Positions 50,796-51,584 of a DNA stretch of 51,584 bases are shown in pieces. Position numbers and translations under genes: made by a program. This DNA comes from Fibrobacterota bacterium (GTDB lineage: Bacteria > Fibrobacterota > Chitinivibrionia > Chitinivibrionales > Chitinispirillaceae). Location: assembly GCA_023436205.1 (NCBI GenBank), contig JAEZKC010000043.1, forward strand, positions 1 to 51,584, in the 5' to 3' direction. Position 1 is the stretch's first letter. Each line of letters opens with the position of its first letter. The notes below the pieces were generated by a model. It had not been told where the DNA came from. It saw only the letters and a list, made by a program, of their open reading frames with translations, and made no database searches.

Positions 50796-50975
50796 ATGGC
50801 AAATCCATTGGAAGAACGACTTACTCAGCTCAAGTCGCAATATGCCGCAGGCCAGAGAGAACTCGAGCAGCTGCAGAAGCGGGAACACGAACTGCAGACA
50901 ACAATGCTGAGGGTAAGCGGCGCAGTTCAGGTGCTTGAGGAAGAGATTGAAAAAGCAAAGAAACCTCAGCAGTAG
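50796..50975 (+). CDS. 59-residue coiled-coil protein
   Basis: ATG at 50796 with AGGAG 8 bases upstream, TAG at 50973-50975, and a strong terminator 26 bases later. This complete signal set supports a real small gene. The protein is almost entirely a heptad-like helix (LEERLTQLKSQYAAGQREL, LQKREHELQTTMLRVSGAV, LEEEIEKAKKPQQ). It is a likely dimer-forming accessory protein, divergent from the SYLF operon. It is not membrane or exported. No family is recognised. Confidence 0.75.
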   Translation: MANPLEERLTQLKSQYAAGQRELEQLQKREHELQTTMLRVSGAVQVLEEEIEKAKKPQQ

Positions 50976-51001
50976 TTTTGGATTTTCGCCCAAAGCATCA
51001 A

Positions 51002-51037
51002 GTCGGCAACAGAACGGTTGCCGACCTCTCTTTTTTT
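51002..51037 (+). terminator. Rho-independent terminator of the 59-residue protein gene
   Basis: GTCGGCAAC (51002-51010) pairs perfectly with GTTGCCGAC (51017-51025); CTCTC and seven T residues follow. Confidence 0.92.
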
Positions 51038-51158
51038 AAATAGTAGCAATTAGCAGATCCACAGGAATTTTACAAATACAAACTGACACTGTATTCAGCC
51101 CAGCTCAGACCCCAGAAGACCGCTCTTTTTTTTTTGTGTAACCTCGCCTAGAAAACCT

Positions 51159-51584
51159 TTATCCCGAACTGGCGCCCCCCCCCGCCATGTCAGACAAATT
51201 CCCCAGCTCCTCCCCCAATTCACCGGTAGTATTTCCCAAATCGCTTCCCACTTTGTCTGTCGTTTTCCCGAGCTCATCACCAAGAGCCCCGCTAGTTTTT
51301 CCCAAGCCAGTTTCCAGTTCGCCAGCCGTTTTCCCAAAACCCTCTCCAAGAGCACCGGTGGTTTTTCCCAAACCGGTCCCAAGCTTGCCAGCCGTTTTCC
51401 CAAGACCCTCTCCGAGAGCACCAGTGGTTTTTTCCAGACCTGAACCCAGCTCACCCACTGTTCCACCCAAACCTTCACCTAGCACTCCTGCAGCTTTATC
51501 AAGCCCCGATCCCAATCCCCCGACTGTTTCTCCCAGTCCTTGACCAATGGCCCCGGTCGCCTTGCCCAATCCGGGTCCTAATTC
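51159..51584 (-). CDS. Partial protein of tandem 11-residue Gly-Leu-Gly-Lys-Thr repeats
   Basis: The frame is open through the right edge of the window, so the N-terminus is missing; about 141 residues are visible. Nearly all of it is an 11-residue repeat of the form GLGKTTGALGE / GLGKTAGKLGT, with alternating units giving a 22-residue (66-base) period. It ends SDMAGGGASSG over a run of nine C bases on the plus strand (51175-51183). Such glycine-rich amphipathic 11-mers recall LEA or surface spacer proteins, but no family is assigned. A slip in the homopolymer would change only the last residues. Confidence 0.65.
   Translation of the reverse strand, partial: ELGPGLGKATGAIGQGLGETVGGLGSGLDKAAGVLGEGLGGTVGELGSGLEKTTGALGEGLGKTAGKLGTGLGKTTGALGEGFGKTAGELETGLGKTSGALGDELGKTTDKVGSDLGNTTGELGEELGNLSDMAGGGASSG

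Noticed and set aside
1..51584. CRISPR arrays, tRNA or rRNA genes
   Set aside because: I saw no regularly spaced repeats with unique spacers and no recognisable tRNA or rRNA sequence by reading; a covariance-model scan was not possible.

Overview
The window looks like a chromosomal segment of a Gram-negative bacterium. Evidence is the lipoprotein signals, outer-membrane beta-barrels, periplasmic TPR proteins and a YaiO-like export system. FlgD-like or type IX-like C-terminal modules, VWA/Ig-like surface proteins and CDP-sugar genes suggest the FCB group, possibly a Fibrobacterota (Chitinispirillia-like) relative. That assignment is inference from gene style; no rRNA or tRNA gene was seen.

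Layout. 0.1-0.8 kb: a RelE/HigB-type toxin and XRE antitoxin pair with a well-formed, apparently leaderless promoter. 0.8-6.1 kb: a rearranged accessory region. A gene fragment (3640-5178) runs in the same frame, across one TGA, into an AT-rich transglutaminase-like domain (2329-3639). It is followed by a secreted protein with two BamE-like repeats, then by displaced copies of two parts of the fragment. This arrangement resembles a decaying polymorphic-toxin locus. 6.2-9.6 kb: hypothetical genes, a repeat-filled intergenic stretch and a lipoprotein. 9.8-22.2 kb: a housekeeping block with cca, rimP, nusA, infB, rbfA, a DHH phosphoesterase, truB, ribF, rpsO, pnp and dut. Most rimP-rpsO genes overlap or lie close together. 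22.2-26.0 kb: a membrane-anchored PD-(D/E)XK-like protein, an ABC-F ATPase and a radical SAM/SPASM-like protein.

26.0-37.5 kb: a leftward surface-protein locus. Two proteins share an unrecognised domain carrying the signature MTSVHASPAK and flank two paralogous VWA proteins and a barrel-TPR fusion. A third, truncated copy of the domain decays at 26087-26655.

37.8-46.9 kb: nine leftward genes with mostly 4-base stop/start overlaps, between a candidate promoter and a terminator. They encode glucose-1-phosphate cytidylyltransferase, CDP-glucose 4,6-dehydratase, an SDR enzyme, an outer-membrane barrel, a TPR protein, a small membrane protein, a cellulose-synthase-like GT2, a membrane-anchored GH26 and a seven-bladed propeller. 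Together this looks like a self-contained synthase-dependent exopolysaccharide system tied to a CDP-sugar pathway, and it is the best candidate for an undescribed system here.

47.2-51.6 kb: an SGNH/CE2-like esterase that may start at AUC, a tandem-SYLF protein with a companion, a 59-residue coiled-coil protein and a partial protein made of 11-residue Gly-rich repeats.
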